DNA of 64,000 bases from Euzebyella saccharophila (lineage in GTDB: Bacteria; Bacteroidota; Bacteroidia; Flavobacteriales; Flavobacteriaceae). The notes below the pieces were generated by a model. That model had not been told where the DNA came from. It did not search any database and was given only the letters and a program-made list of their open reading frames with translations. Every line of letters starts with the position of its first letter. The stretch's first letter is position 1. The DNA lies in contig NZ_JACYFJ010000001.1 in assembly GCF_014855495.1 (NCBI RefSeq), forward strand, positions 806,001 to 870,000, written 5' to 3'. The position numbers and the translations under genes were made by a program. Below are positions 38,978 to 49,300 of this stretch, piece by piece.

Positions 38978-39256
38978 ATGTATTTAGAAATTGTATCGCC
39001 AGAGGCTACATTATTTGCTGGAGAGGTTACGTCGGTAACTGTTCCTGGGGTAAATGGAGAGTTTCAAATGTTGAACAATCACGAACCTATTATTTCCCTT
39101 TTACAGGAAGGTAATGTAAAGGTGGATGGTAATATCTCCGTAGATGAGGAATTCGCTTCTAAATTCTCCAAAGATTCAGATGGCAAGACAATTCTTCCGA
39201 TTTCTAGTGGTACTGTTGAAATGAAAGACAATAAGGTCATTGTTTTAGCGGATTAA
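38978..39256 (+). CDS. atpC: ATP synthase F1 subunit epsilon, short form
   Basis: 92 residues covering only the N-terminal beta-sandwich (IVSPEATLFAGEVTSVTVPG, NHEPIISLL). The C-terminal two-helix inhibitory domain of longer epsilon subunits is absent, which is typical of this group and not a truncation here. It is 72 bases after atpD and is closed by a strong hairpin. Confidence 0.95.
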   Translation: MYLEIVSPEATLFAGEVTSVTVPGVNGEFQMLNNHEPIISLLQEGNVKVDGNISVDEEFASKFSKDSDGKTILPISSGTVEMKDNKVIVLAD

Positions 39257-39280
39257 TAAGTACACAATAATAGAATTAGA

Positions 39281-39311
39281 AAATGCCCGAAGAAGTTCTT
39301 CGGGCATTTTT
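39281..39311. terminator. Strong bidirectional terminator between atpC and the SprB-repeat gene
   Basis: A near-perfect 14-bp inverted repeat around one G (39,281-39,309), T-rich on both strands. It separates rightward core genes from the leftward accessory locus. Confidence 0.9.
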
Positions 39312-39333
39312 AGTTTTGTGTTTATATCAGAGA

Positions 39334-42300
39334 TTATTTCTTTATTACCTTCCTTAAGGTTTTCCCATAAGGAGTTTCCAGTAATACAGCATATACTCCG
39401 GCCGGTAGTCCGGAAATATCAAAAGGAACTTTATAAGAAGAGGCACCTCGTTCTTTTTTAGAGGCTATCAGGGCGTTATTTGCCAAACTAAACACTTTGA
39501 TGCTAATATTTCCTCGTTCGGTCATATGTATATCTGCGGTGAATTGCCCGCTGGAAGGATTCGGATAGATAAGAAAATCCTCTACCAACTTACTTCCGTT
39601 GGCGGTTGCTTCTTCTTTAACTGTAGAATCCGATTGGTTGATAATTATTTTTTTGGTTTGTTGTGCGATACAATCCCCTCGGTACGTAATGATTCCGATT
39701 TCGTATTCCCCAGCTTCGGTAAACTGCAATTGGGCTTCGTCGCTATCGGAAGAAACTACCAAGGCTTCATCAGGAAATATCCATTCCAACCTATCTGGAA
39801 GCGGGTAGCTGATATCTACGGCAACTACGGTCTCATTCACAAATGCCTGTGTAGAGGCCGCCAATTCGGCATTAATTTCCTCGGTACTTATATCAACTGA
39901 AATAGAACCCTCCGCTTTACATCCTGAGGAGGAGGTTACAATAATCGTATAGGTACCACTTTGGGTGATATTTATAGCAGGAGAATTACTTGTAAATCCA
40001 TTGTTGGAGGTCCAACTATAAATAGCGCCCTCGTCTTCTATACTAGCATCCAAAGCCAATTCCTGATCCAAGCAAAGCGTTTGGTCTTCCCCTAAATCTA
40101 CTTCTACAGGTTTCGGGTATTCGATTAAGTATGTACGTGTAACCGGACCATTTTCTAGCCCTGTGACGGTCACGGAATACGAACCAGGGGCAAGATTAGT
40201 GATGGTATTGGTCGTTTCGCCAGTACTCCAGTCATAAGTAAACGTTCCGTTGCCCTGATTTACGAGTAGGGAAATGCTTCCATTTGTATCTCCTTCACAA
40301 GCTGGTTGTATGATTGTTTCCTCAACAATATCAGGCTGGGTAATTTCAAAAATTTCCGTCAGTCGGCAACCATTATCATCTGAAATGGTAACTTGGTACC
40401 TGCCGGCCGCAAGACGGGAAATATTTTCTTGGTCGCCTATTACCAGCCCATTGGATAATTGAGTCCACTCGATATCGAAAGGAAAGGCTCCTCCCGATAA
40501 TTCCAACGATATACTACCGTCATTAGCATTGTATTCCGAAACATTGAGTAGGTCTCTATTGCTAATTTGTAAGGCATCTGGTGCCGCTTCTACTACCGCT
40601 GTAAGTTCCGTATAGCAGCCATTCACATCAGATATGAAAAGGGTATATTCTCCAGAAGGTACATTGGTCAAGTTGAGGCTGGAATCACCATTGCTCCAAG
40701 AAAATTCATAAGGAGCCGTTCCACCCGAAAAAGTAACTTCTACAGCCCCTGTCGCTTCCCCGCTACATAAGATAGAGGTGGTGCTCAGTACCGAAGCCGT
40801 TAGCAAATCCGGTTCAGTGATGACCACTATGCCAGAATCTGCACTAATTCCATTAGCATCGGTAGCTCTAAGGAAGTAGCTTCCAGGACCTAAATCTGCC
40901 AAAAGATTGGAATCTTCCGCCAGCTTTGTGTCAGAACCATTTATTTGCTGAAACCATTCCAGAACATAAGGCGCTACGCCACCTGTAACTTGTCCGGCAA
41001 TTTCACCGAATGCATCTCCACTACATGGAATGACTTCCGTTTGGGATGCAGTAACTATAAGTTCGCCAGGTTCAGTAATGGTAAAGGATTCGTTTAAAAT
41101 ACAGCCGTTGGCATCCGTAACCAAAATAGAGTAGTCTCCCTCCGCTAGGCCGCTAATATCCTGTGTATTGGTTCCGTTGACGTTCGGTCCTGTCCATTGA
41201 TAAGTAAAGGGGGGTACACCACCGGTAAATATAGGGGAAATGGCACCATCGCTTCTTCCCTCGGCACTTACAGAAAGCACAATGGTGTTTTCGTTATCCA
41301 AAAGAATTTCAGGATAACTATCTACCACCACATCGGTTTGTACCATCTCACATCCATTGCTATCACGAACGGTTACCGTATAATTACCGGAATTCAAAAA
41401 GCTAAAGTTACCAGAGGGTTGAAAATTAGTACCGTCAATGCTATAGGCATAACCCGGGGTGCCGCCTTGAGGATTGCTGATTATAATACTTCCTTCGGTG
41501 CTATTGGCACAGGTGCCAGTGGCGGTTATGTCTACACTAATGACCTCAATAGCATCAATAGTTACAATAGCACTCTCGAGAGCATTGGGGACGGAACCAT
41601 CATTTAGAAATAGCTGATAATCTCCAGGAGGGAGGTTTTCTATGGTGTTATCGTCTATGGTCTGGGCATACAAAGAGCCATCTCTGTACCAATCAAAAGT
41701 AACAGGAGATGTGCCGGTTACATCTGCTGTAATGATGGCATCATTGGCGGCAGGGCAGTTCATTTGGCTGACTATAGTTATGTTATTAATGGACAAAGGG
41801 CCGGGTTCGGTAATTTCAATTTCCAAAGGTGTAGAAGAACAACCGTTACTGTCCGATACGGTAATTTCATATCGTCCCGCAATTAAACCTGTTATATTTT
41901 GAGTATTGCTACTGAAGGAAGTGTTATTAGGTCCAAGTCCTACCCAACTAAAGATGTAGTTTTCGTTAGCATCTATTTCAGGAAGTCCGCCAGCTACAGA
42001 AATTGTAATGGCCCCATCATTTCCTCCATTGGTGCTTACATCTTGAACGGTAGGGTTGATGATTATTTCCGTAGGTTCTACAATTTCTACTTGGGATGAA
42101 GGAGGAGATACACATATCGGTGTGTTTCTTTTTCTTATGATAACTTCATAAAATCCACTGCCCAAATTTGTGATTGTAGTTCCTGTCAAGGCAGTCCAGT
42201 TGAGTCCTCCGTTAAGTGAATAGTCATATTCAGTTGCACCTGACACCGAAATTTCTAGGCTTCCATCATCGGCTCCAAAACAACTAGCATTTGTTGGCGA

Positions 42301-44226
42301 AACCTCCATTATTTCAATGCTAGTCGGTTGGGGGACTTCTATGTCCGCGGCTTCCGAGTATGCCCCTTCGATATCAAAATCCCCTCCAGCGGAAATAGCC
42401 CTAAATGAATAGGTGCCTGGGGCTAAACTAGTCAAGCTGTTATTGACCTCCCCCGGAATTTGAACACCATTGGAATCGTACCACCTAAACTGTAATGGGG
42501 GGGTGCCTCCAGTTACTTGCAAGGTTATACTGCCATCTAATTGACCTGTACAGCTAGGGGCAGTGGCATTTACATTTTCAATAGTGGGAAGTTGATTGGC
42601 AATTAATTCAAACTCTTGCGATGTATCGGAACAATTTGATCCTGAAACAAGAGAAACCGTTACCTGATACCTTCCTTCTGGTAAATTTTCAAAAGTATAT
42701 GGGTCCTCGGTTGTATTTGACTCTGAATCATGCAATATGAAGCTATTGCCGATTTCATCAAACCTGTACAGATTGTAATTAAAACTTCCGTCGCCTTGTG
42801 CAAGGGTAATTCTAACGGAACCATTGGACAAACCTGAAGCGGATGGCGGAAGGCCAAAAGATTGTGAAGGGTCATCATTAATTTCTATTGCTACCGGTGT
42901 CTTTAGTACTATAAAGGAATGCGGATTGTTTACATCGTTCGTACAGTTATTTGAGTTGCCGGTATATTCGACCAATATATCAACGGTTTGATCATTTAAT
43001 GATGCCGGAATCTCTAGGGTTGAAGAAGTGGAGTTGTAAACCCCACCATTAACTCTATACCGAAACTCGTAATCTGACAATGTACTGGAACCTCCACTCA
43101 AATAACCTCCGTCTGCACTTAGTGAATATACTGTATTTTCTCCAATACAGGCTGCTGCACTTTCTAGAGATGATGAAGCGGTTATTTCTGTTGGGCTTTC
43201 TATCTTAAAACCGTCTGTAATAGCCGCACTGCTAACGGTGCCATCTCCGTTTAATACTTGGTGTACGACAAAATAGTTTTTACCTCCTATAGCTCCTGCA
43301 AGACCTTGATACTCCCAGTAATAAGTACCATTAGCATTGATCAATTGGTCATTTGAATCTGAAATTGTTTGCGGGGTATTTCCGGCAACAGTTGGGTTAT
43401 CTTTTTCTAGGTCGTCTACAACATTGTCGGGTGGAGTGCCTTCATACAGGTATACCCTTAAACTGCTGTTGTTAGGTAAATCATCTTCAAACTCAAAACG
43501 GACGCTGCCATTGTTTGTACCTGCACATTTTTCAGGTTCAGGTTCTATATTGGTCAGGTTAAGTCCACATGAAAGCCAAGAGTAATCAATTGTTTTTTTA
43601 TACCCACCATTTAAATTATTGGTAACAACAAATGTAATTACTTCTTCAATATGATCAGTTGGATTATCCGGAAACAAATCCGTAAGGTTAAGGGTTTTCG
43701 ATTGTGAATTGAAAATCAGAGGTTTTTCTGTTGGATCTGAAGCGGTATAAAAAGACCAAGAATAGGCTTCGGTTGGGTGTCCTACTGTTGCGTTAAAAGT
43801 AACATCTTCACTATAACATTTAGAGCCAGTTGTATGACTTGCAGTAATTTCTATTTTTGGCACAAGACGTATTGATCCACTTAATGAATAACCTTGCCCT
43901 GTTAAACTAAAATCTTCTCTACTATTTAAGTTAACTACACCATTTTCGGTCAGACTAGGTTCCGAACCAAAATCCAACCTTGCGTTCCAATTTAGAGAAG
44001 AATTTGAGGTGGAATTAGCCAAGGTTTCACCATAGGTAAATTGTTGTGGCGGGTAGGAAGGGGATTGCAGATATTCATTAAATAATATTGCTGATTGTAT
44101 TCCAATTTGTACATTTCCGTTATACGGAGAAACCCCACCTACATATCTAAATTCGGCATACACATCATATTGTCCGAACATATGAAGGGATATAGAAAAT
44201 AAAATTAAAAAAACGATATTTTTCAT
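39334..44226 (-). CDS. Giant SprB-repeat surface protein with T9SS sorting domain
   Basis: 1630 residues from the ATG at 44,226, which begins a clean signal peptide (KNIVFLILFSISLHMFGQ). An N-terminal beta domain of about 120 residues and PKD-like parts lead to roughly ten SprB-type repeats (about 530-1370), each with a CxGxxxGxI start, a PYxYxW core and a GxYxxxVxDxxGC end. A PKD-like domain follows. The last 80 residues are a type A T9SS C-terminal domain (FLIYPNPSSGQF, ISGLPAGVYAVLL, KVIKK). SprB-like proteins are cell-surface adhesins moved by the gliding machinery. It is the last gene of the leftward operon. Confidence 0.9.
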   Translation of the reverse strand: MKNIVFLILFSISLHMFGQYDVYAEFRYVGGVSPYNGNVQIGIQSAILFNEYLQSPSYPPQQFTYGETLANSTSNSSLNWNARLDFGSEPSLTENGVVNLNSREDFSLTGQGYSLSGSIRLVPKIEITASHTTGSKCYSEDVTFNATVGHPTEAYSWSFYTASDPTEKPLIFNSQSKTLNLTDLFPDNPTDHIEEVITFVVTNNLNGGYKKTIDYSWLSCGLNLTNIEPEPEKCAGTNNGSVRFEFEDDLPNNSSLRVYLYEGTPPDNVVDDLEKDNPTVAGNTPQTISDSNDQLINANGTYYWEYQGLAGAIGGKNYFVVHQVLNGDGTVSSAAITDGFKIESPTEITASSSLESAAACIGENTVYSLSADGGYLSGGSSTLSDYEFRYRVNGGVYNSTSSTLEIPASLNDQTVDILVEYTGNSNNCTNDVNNPHSFIVLKTPVAIEINDDPSQSFGLPPSASGLSNGSVRITLAQGDGSFNYNLYRFDEIGNSFILHDSESNTTEDPYTFENLPEGRYQVTVSLVSGSNCSDTSQEFELIANQLPTIENVNATAPSCTGQLDGSITLQVTGGTPPLQFRWYDSNGVQIPGEVNNSLTSLAPGTYSFRAISAGGDFDIEGAYSEAADIEVPQPTSIEIMEVSPTNASCFGADDGSLEISVSGATEYDYSLNGGLNWTALTGTTITNLGSGFYEVIIRKRNTPICVSPPSSQVEIVEPTEIIINPTVQDVSTNGGNDGAITISVAGGLPEIDANENYIFSWVGLGPNNTSFSSNTQNITGLIAGRYEITVSDSNGCSSTPLEIEITEPGPLSINNITIVSQMNCPAANDAIITADVTGTSPVTFDWYRDGSLYAQTIDDNTIENLPPGDYQLFLNDGSVPNALESAIVTIDAIEVISVDITATGTCANSTEGSIIISNPQGGTPGYAYSIDGTNFQPSGNFSFLNSGNYTVTVRDSNGCEMVQTDVVVDSYPEILLDNENTIVLSVSAEGRSDGAISPIFTGGVPPFTYQWTGPNVNGTNTQDISGLAEGDYSILVTDANGCILNESFTITEPGELIVTASQTEVIPCSGDAFGEIAGQVTGGVAPYVLEWFQQINGSDTKLAEDSNLLADLGPGSYFLRATDANGISADSGIVVITEPDLLTASVLSTTSILCSGEATGAVEVTFSGGTAPYEFSWSNGDSSLNLTNVPSGEYTLFISDVNGCYTELTAVVEAAPDALQISNRDLLNVSEYNANDGSISLELSGGAFPFDIEWTQLSNGLVIGDQENISRLAAGRYQVTISDDNGCRLTEIFEITQPDIVEETIIQPACEGDTNGSISLLVNQGNGTFTYDWSTGETTNTITNLAPGSYSVTVTGLENGPVTRTYLIEYPKPVEVDLGEDQTLCLDQELALDASIEDEGAIYSWTSNNGFTSNSPAINITQSGTYTIIVTSSSGCKAEGSISVDISTEEINAELAASTQAFVNETVVAVDISYPLPDRLEWIFPDEALVVSSDSDEAQLQFTEAGEYEIGIITYRGDCIAQQTKKIIINQSDSTVKEEATANGSKLVEDFLIYPNPSSGQFTADIHMTERGNISIKVFSLANNALIASKKERGASSYKVPFDISGLPAGVYAVLLETPYGKTLRKVIKK

Positions 44227-44230
44227 AATC

Positions 44231-46315
44231 TCAATAATTAACCTCAATAACCTTAATAGGAGAAAGTTGACCGTTCTCTAAAAGGGCCTGTAACCCATAA
44301 GTATATGAAGTGTTAATGGTTAAGTGGGTGTCATTAAACCCTTTTTGGGTGCCTGCTATAGTTTTATAAAGGTTTAGCTCTTCCTTTGAAGTTCCCTTAA
44401 AAAGTTTGTATTCCGTAACTTTTTTATTTTCTATTTTCCATGAAAGATTAATAAATCTAAGTTCCCTATTGACATTGGCAGTAAAGCTGAGGTCTTCTTT
44501 TTCAATAGGTTTTTCAATTTGATTTACGGTTAACGGATTTGAAGGATTACTTTCAAGTCCAGAATAGTCTAAGGCAACTACAATATAATTATATATACTC
44601 GCCGGTAATTTTTCCTTGTCTAGAAACAGGGTGTCAAGTTCAGTTGTTTCGTGTATTTTTCTCCAAATGATCTGTCCATCTTTCATATCGCTTCTATAGA
44701 TTGAATGTGAGATCACATCCAAGCTACTGCTGGGTATCCATTTTAGTTCCGTTCCTTTTTCTGTGATTTTATATGAAGTAATCACCGGGGCCGAAGGAGG
44801 TATCAGGTCAGGGAGGGTGACTTCCAAAGTTTCTGAAAGTTGAGAGGCATTGAAACGTTGGTCTTCGGCCAGTACCTTATAATATATTTTTCTATTCAGG
44901 TTTTTAATATTTAGGGTGTCTGAAAAGTTGTTTTCTTTTAACTCTACCGAGGTCACCTGTGAAAATTCTACATTGGGATTGTTAGATCTAAATATTCTGT
45001 AGCCTAACAAATCTTCCTCACTATTCTCTTCCCAAGAAAGATGTACAATTCCGGTGGTGTCTATTTTTGCATTTAACCCTACCGGTGGTTGAGGCGGTAT
45101 GGAATCTACGGGTTGAACAATAGAAGCAAAGGACGGTCTTTCAACTCCATTGTTACCAATGGCTACCACTTTAAAATAGTTGATTCTTTGAAGAGGCGCG
45201 TAAGTGGTTTCCCTACTTTTAGGGGGTAGAAGTTCACCTACGTCCATAAAAAAATCGTTATGGTTATTGGCTCGTCGTAGTTGAAAGCCCTTTATGCTTT
45301 TCTCCTCTTCTTGATTAAATCTCCATTTAATTCTCACCCCATTTTCTCCTTCAAAAATCTTTTTTTCAATTATGGGCGCAAACTTGGGTGTTGGCATGGC
45401 CATGGCCGAAAGTTCTTTTGAAGGAGGACCAGTTTCATCAAAAGCAGTCATGCCCTTTATACGATAGTAGAACTCTTTATTGTTAGGAACGGAATCTTTA
45501 TAAACTAAAGTCACATTTTGCTCATCTTGGAGAGCTTGAGCGTTAAAAATGGGTTGGGCTTCCAGTTTTTTAAAATTGTTTCCATCCTCTGATTTTTCAA
45601 TCGTATACCTAGAATAAAATCTCTTTAACATGCCATAGTTCCATTCCAATATTATTTGATGGTCTTGGGTTACTACGGTAAAGCCGAGGGGAACAGGCAA
45701 TCTTTCCTGATAGGGGAAACCGGTCAAAACCGCACCTTTTGGCTGTTGATCTATAGGCAAAGAGGGGTCTACTAAGATTACACTATATACGTAAGTTTCA
45801 TTTTCATCCACGTTATTATCCGTGAATGCTAATCCTCCCAACTTGGCAGTTTCAAAACTTTGCTCGGCGGCCAAAAGTGCAAAAGTAAATCGCTGCTCGT
45901 TTTCATCATTGATGGCCATAATGGCTCCAGTGTCCGTTCCAGGAGCTGTAGTATTGAAGTTGTTTCCAAAAATAGCTTGCGCCATTACCGCGGCGTATTC
46001 ATTTTGCTTGGCCAATTCTTCCCAGTCAGAAAGAGGTTTGGGCATAATTGGGCTGGTTGTTAAACGCTCCTCTATCTGATTTTTTAATAATGTACCGTTT
46101 CTGGACAGGATAGTTCGATTAATGTGATACCCATTTTTATTTCCTTGTTGCCATTGCAAAGGTTTGGTAGGCGACCATCTTAGTTTGATGTTCTCTTTTG
46201 AGGCTCTTGCTAAAACTGCAACTTTAATTTCATCAACCTGAGCAGAAGAAGGCGCCCAAGCGATGGCGAATAGAACAACATTGAGTAACGTAATTAAGTG
46301 CTTTTTTAAAACCAT
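44231..46315 (-). CDS. Secreted protein with several fibronectin type III domains
   Basis: 694 residues with a signal peptide (about 1-25, ending SSAQ). The N-terminal 190 residues are of unknown fold (LRWSPTKPLQW, GAIMAINDENEQRFTF). About five Fn3-like units follow from residue 205 (FTVVTQDHQIILEWNY, GVRIKWRF, GIVHLSWEENSEEDLLGYRIFRS, GTELKWIPSS, FINLSWKI). There is no T9SS sorting domain and no lipobox. It starts one base after the 1682-residue gene and ends 4 bases before the SprB-repeat gene start, so the three giants are one operon. Confidence 0.85.
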   Translation of the reverse strand: MVLKKHLITLLNVVLFAIAWAPSSAQVDEIKVAVLARASKENIKLRWSPTKPLQWQQGNKNGYHINRTILSRNGTLLKNQIEERLTTSPIMPKPLSDWEELAKQNEYAAVMAQAIFGNNFNTTAPGTDTGAIMAINDENEQRFTFALLAAEQSFETAKLGGLAFTDNNVDENETYVYSVILVDPSLPIDQQPKGAVLTGFPYQERLPVPLGFTVVTQDHQIILEWNYGMLKRFYSRYTIEKSEDGNNFKKLEAQPIFNAQALQDEQNVTLVYKDSVPNNKEFYYRIKGMTAFDETGPPSKELSAMAMPTPKFAPIIEKKIFEGENGVRIKWRFNQEEEKSIKGFQLRRANNHNDFFMDVGELLPPKSRETTYAPLQRINYFKVVAIGNNGVERPSFASIVQPVDSIPPQPPVGLNAKIDTTGIVHLSWEENSEEDLLGYRIFRSNNPNVEFSQVTSVELKENNFSDTLNIKNLNRKIYYKVLAEDQRFNASQLSETLEVTLPDLIPPSAPVITSYKITEKGTELKWIPSSSLDVISHSIYRSDMKDGQIIWRKIHETTELDTLFLDKEKLPASIYNYIVVALDYSGLESNPSNPLTVNQIEKPIEKEDLSFTANVNRELRFINLSWKIENKKVTEYKLFKGTSKEELNLYKTIAGTQKGFNDTHLTINTSYTYGLQALLENGQLSPIKVIEVNY

Positions 46316-46316
46316 A

Positions 46317-49300
46317 TTAATCGTTCACATACTTTATTTTGTATCCTTGGCTATATAAATTACCTGGTGTTCTATAAATCAACTCAGCTTGATAAGATTT
46401 ATTGAACCTAAATGCCGGAAATGATTTTGTTAATAACAAGTGGTATTTTTCGTAAATATCAGGATCTGCAGAAGGGTTAGGATATTTGTTTCGTAGCGTC
46501 CCTCTCAAATGGATAAAGTCTTCATAATATTGATAGGGTAAATTATAAATAAAAGGGATTCTATTTTTTACCCAAGGAGAATTTGGGTCGTTTTCATAAT
46601 CTCTTTTATACTCGTACCCAATATAGAAAGACCTAATAGGAGGTACTCCCAAAATATTCTCATCCCTATTTACATATATGCCATCAATGGGATAGATCGG
46701 ATCTGACCCTGTTCTATCATACATGATAGGCAGTATATCTTTTTTATAGTAGTCATCTTTTAAAATAGCTTGTGCATAAATCAATGGTTCCGGATTATAC
46801 CGATCTGCATAAATTTCTGGTTTGTCAAAAGCTTCGTAATCCGCCACTTTTATAGAAAGGGATTGAACCTTGGCGTAAACATCTAAAGAGTCATTTGCAT
46901 TAAAATAGAAAATGTTATTGGTAAGATTATCAATTACCTCTAAACTGTTTATTTTATCTTTGAAGCTAGCATGTTGACTTGACCTAAATTCCATATCCAA
47001 AATAGATTTAGGGGCTGCATCGTTCATCTGAATACCCGTTGCTTTTTTCTGTGAAACAACGGCAGTTGAGTTAACATCATTTCTTTCTGTTTGTGTATCG
47101 GTTCCTGGATCATACCAGTTGGTGTTTACTTTTTCGGTATCGTAAACAGTTTCCTTTTCTTCAGTGAAAATTTCTGGAGGGGCCTCTTGCCCTGGTGGAT
47201 AAACCATTAAATCTAAACGATACTTTGAATTTGGAACCAATTCGGGTATTTCGAAAAATACCATACCTTTTTGTTTGTCATATCGCAAAGGCGTGCGTAT
47301 CCCTTCGTTCGTTAGTAAGGAAACAAACTGAGCTCGCATTTCATATCCTCCTTCAAAAAGGTAATCCGGAGCTCTTTTTGGTTTTACATAACCCGTTGTA
47401 TATTCTTGTGGATAAAAGTTTTTCATGTCTTTCACAGGATAGACGTAACTCACTTGTTCCCATGGAATGTGGTCGGGTGCTTTGGTGGTTTTAAAGGCTA
47501 TTTCTTTTCGTTCAACTACTGGTTTTCCTTCTTTTACTAGGGTTTTATAGGCCCCGTTTATTTTTTCATCAAAACTTACCTCAACTAAAGCAATCAATTC
47601 CTTTTCGGAAGGAAGCGTTTTTTCTGAAATGAAGGTTACGGCGTCATGATCTTCATTCCATTCAAATTTTCCCTCAATTTCCTTGCCTTCATGGGTTAGG
47701 GTAAATTCTTTTAATTGTATTTTGAATGTTCGCTTGCCTTCTTCCAGATTAACCTCAACATCTTTATTGACAGGATAGGTGAATATAGCTTGTGGAGCGG
47801 CATAAACAGAAACATCGGTATCACCTTCTCGAGGCACAACATCTGAAATTATGGGCACCCCAATAGCGTCGGAAATTCCTTCAAATTCACACTCTTCCCC
47901 TGCCTCAAATTTCATTCGCATATTCCCTTTGATCAATCCGCCCAAAATCTCATAGCGCATCCCTACGTAACCATTTAAATAAATAGGATTGGGAAATTGA
48001 CCTCTCAACATGGCTGCCACACCTGCATATGCAATAGGAAACTTCCCTTTTATAAAGGCCAAGTCTACCTCAACACCAAACTCTCCTTCTAAATAGGCGT
48101 AAACCTGACCCATGGAATACCAGCCGTTATTGCCGATAGGTCCTGGTCTACCCACACATTTTGCATCAGGATAGTAGGCGTGCATAATATCAAAACCACC
48201 TCCAAACTCTAGGTAGGCATAAAAAATGAGATATTGGTATTTGTATTGATATGAGAAATTTAAACCAAATGCAAAGCCTTTTGCGGCTTCAAATTGTCCA
48301 TCTTTCCCTTGTCTGTTGAGTTCTGCCACATCTGCACCAAGAATTCTTACTACTTCATCCCTGGGGGGGAAAGCCGTAGGTAGTTTTGTACCGGTCATAA
48401 AATAAGCTTGTACATTTAGCTCAGCTATCTTTACATCAAATGTCAGGGATATGGGTGTTTCCGGTGTGCCTACATGAATGTACCATTCTTGTGGATCTTT
48501 ATGTATAACGGCCCTCCCAGCTAGGTTGTCTTCATTTCCGCCACGTATGCCTTCAAGGTCTATATAAACTTCAAATTCACCGTGAAAAGAGTCGTTAACG
48601 AAGTCTTTTTCAATACCTACGAATACACCAACACGTCCGCTAGAGGCAACTTCACGTTTTGGGATGGCATTTTTAGAAAGCCCCAGAAAATCATTGTCCT
48701 TTAGAAAGGTTTCAGCTTTACCTGCATTTTTTTCAATGAAACCGGACATTTTGTCCAAAAGTTTATTGTTTTCTAAAAGTTTTGCCTCAGGTGAGATGTA
48801 AGAATCGTCTCCCATCAGAGAACCTTCGCCTGTAAACCCAATTCTATTAAGGCCACCATGGGTATTAAATTCCATTTCTATAAATACTTTGGCGCTAAAC
48901 GAAGATGAATTGTTCGTTCCAATACCGGCCCCAGCCCTCAAGCCCAGCCCTGTATTTGCATCAGGAACATATACTGCTTTGCTTGGGTTGAATTCCGTGG
49001 TTTTTCCGTTCGTAATTCGCTTCATTTTATTCGAAAGTCCCCCGGCAAGGGAATTAATCGGTAATTTACTTGAGCCACTTTCTTTGGAGTCTGACCAAAT
49101 ATCAACAAACCAATATCTGAATGTAGTACTGCCAAACATGGCTTTCGCAGAAGCCTTGTAATTAAGTTTGGTAATATCTACGGAGAGCTCGCCTGCAAAA
49201 CCATTACCATAGGTAGGGTCTTCATCCATAATTTGAAGCCCTCCGGTTAGGTGCACCCCACTTTTCTTATAATCCACCTTAACCCCATCCACCTTTACTT

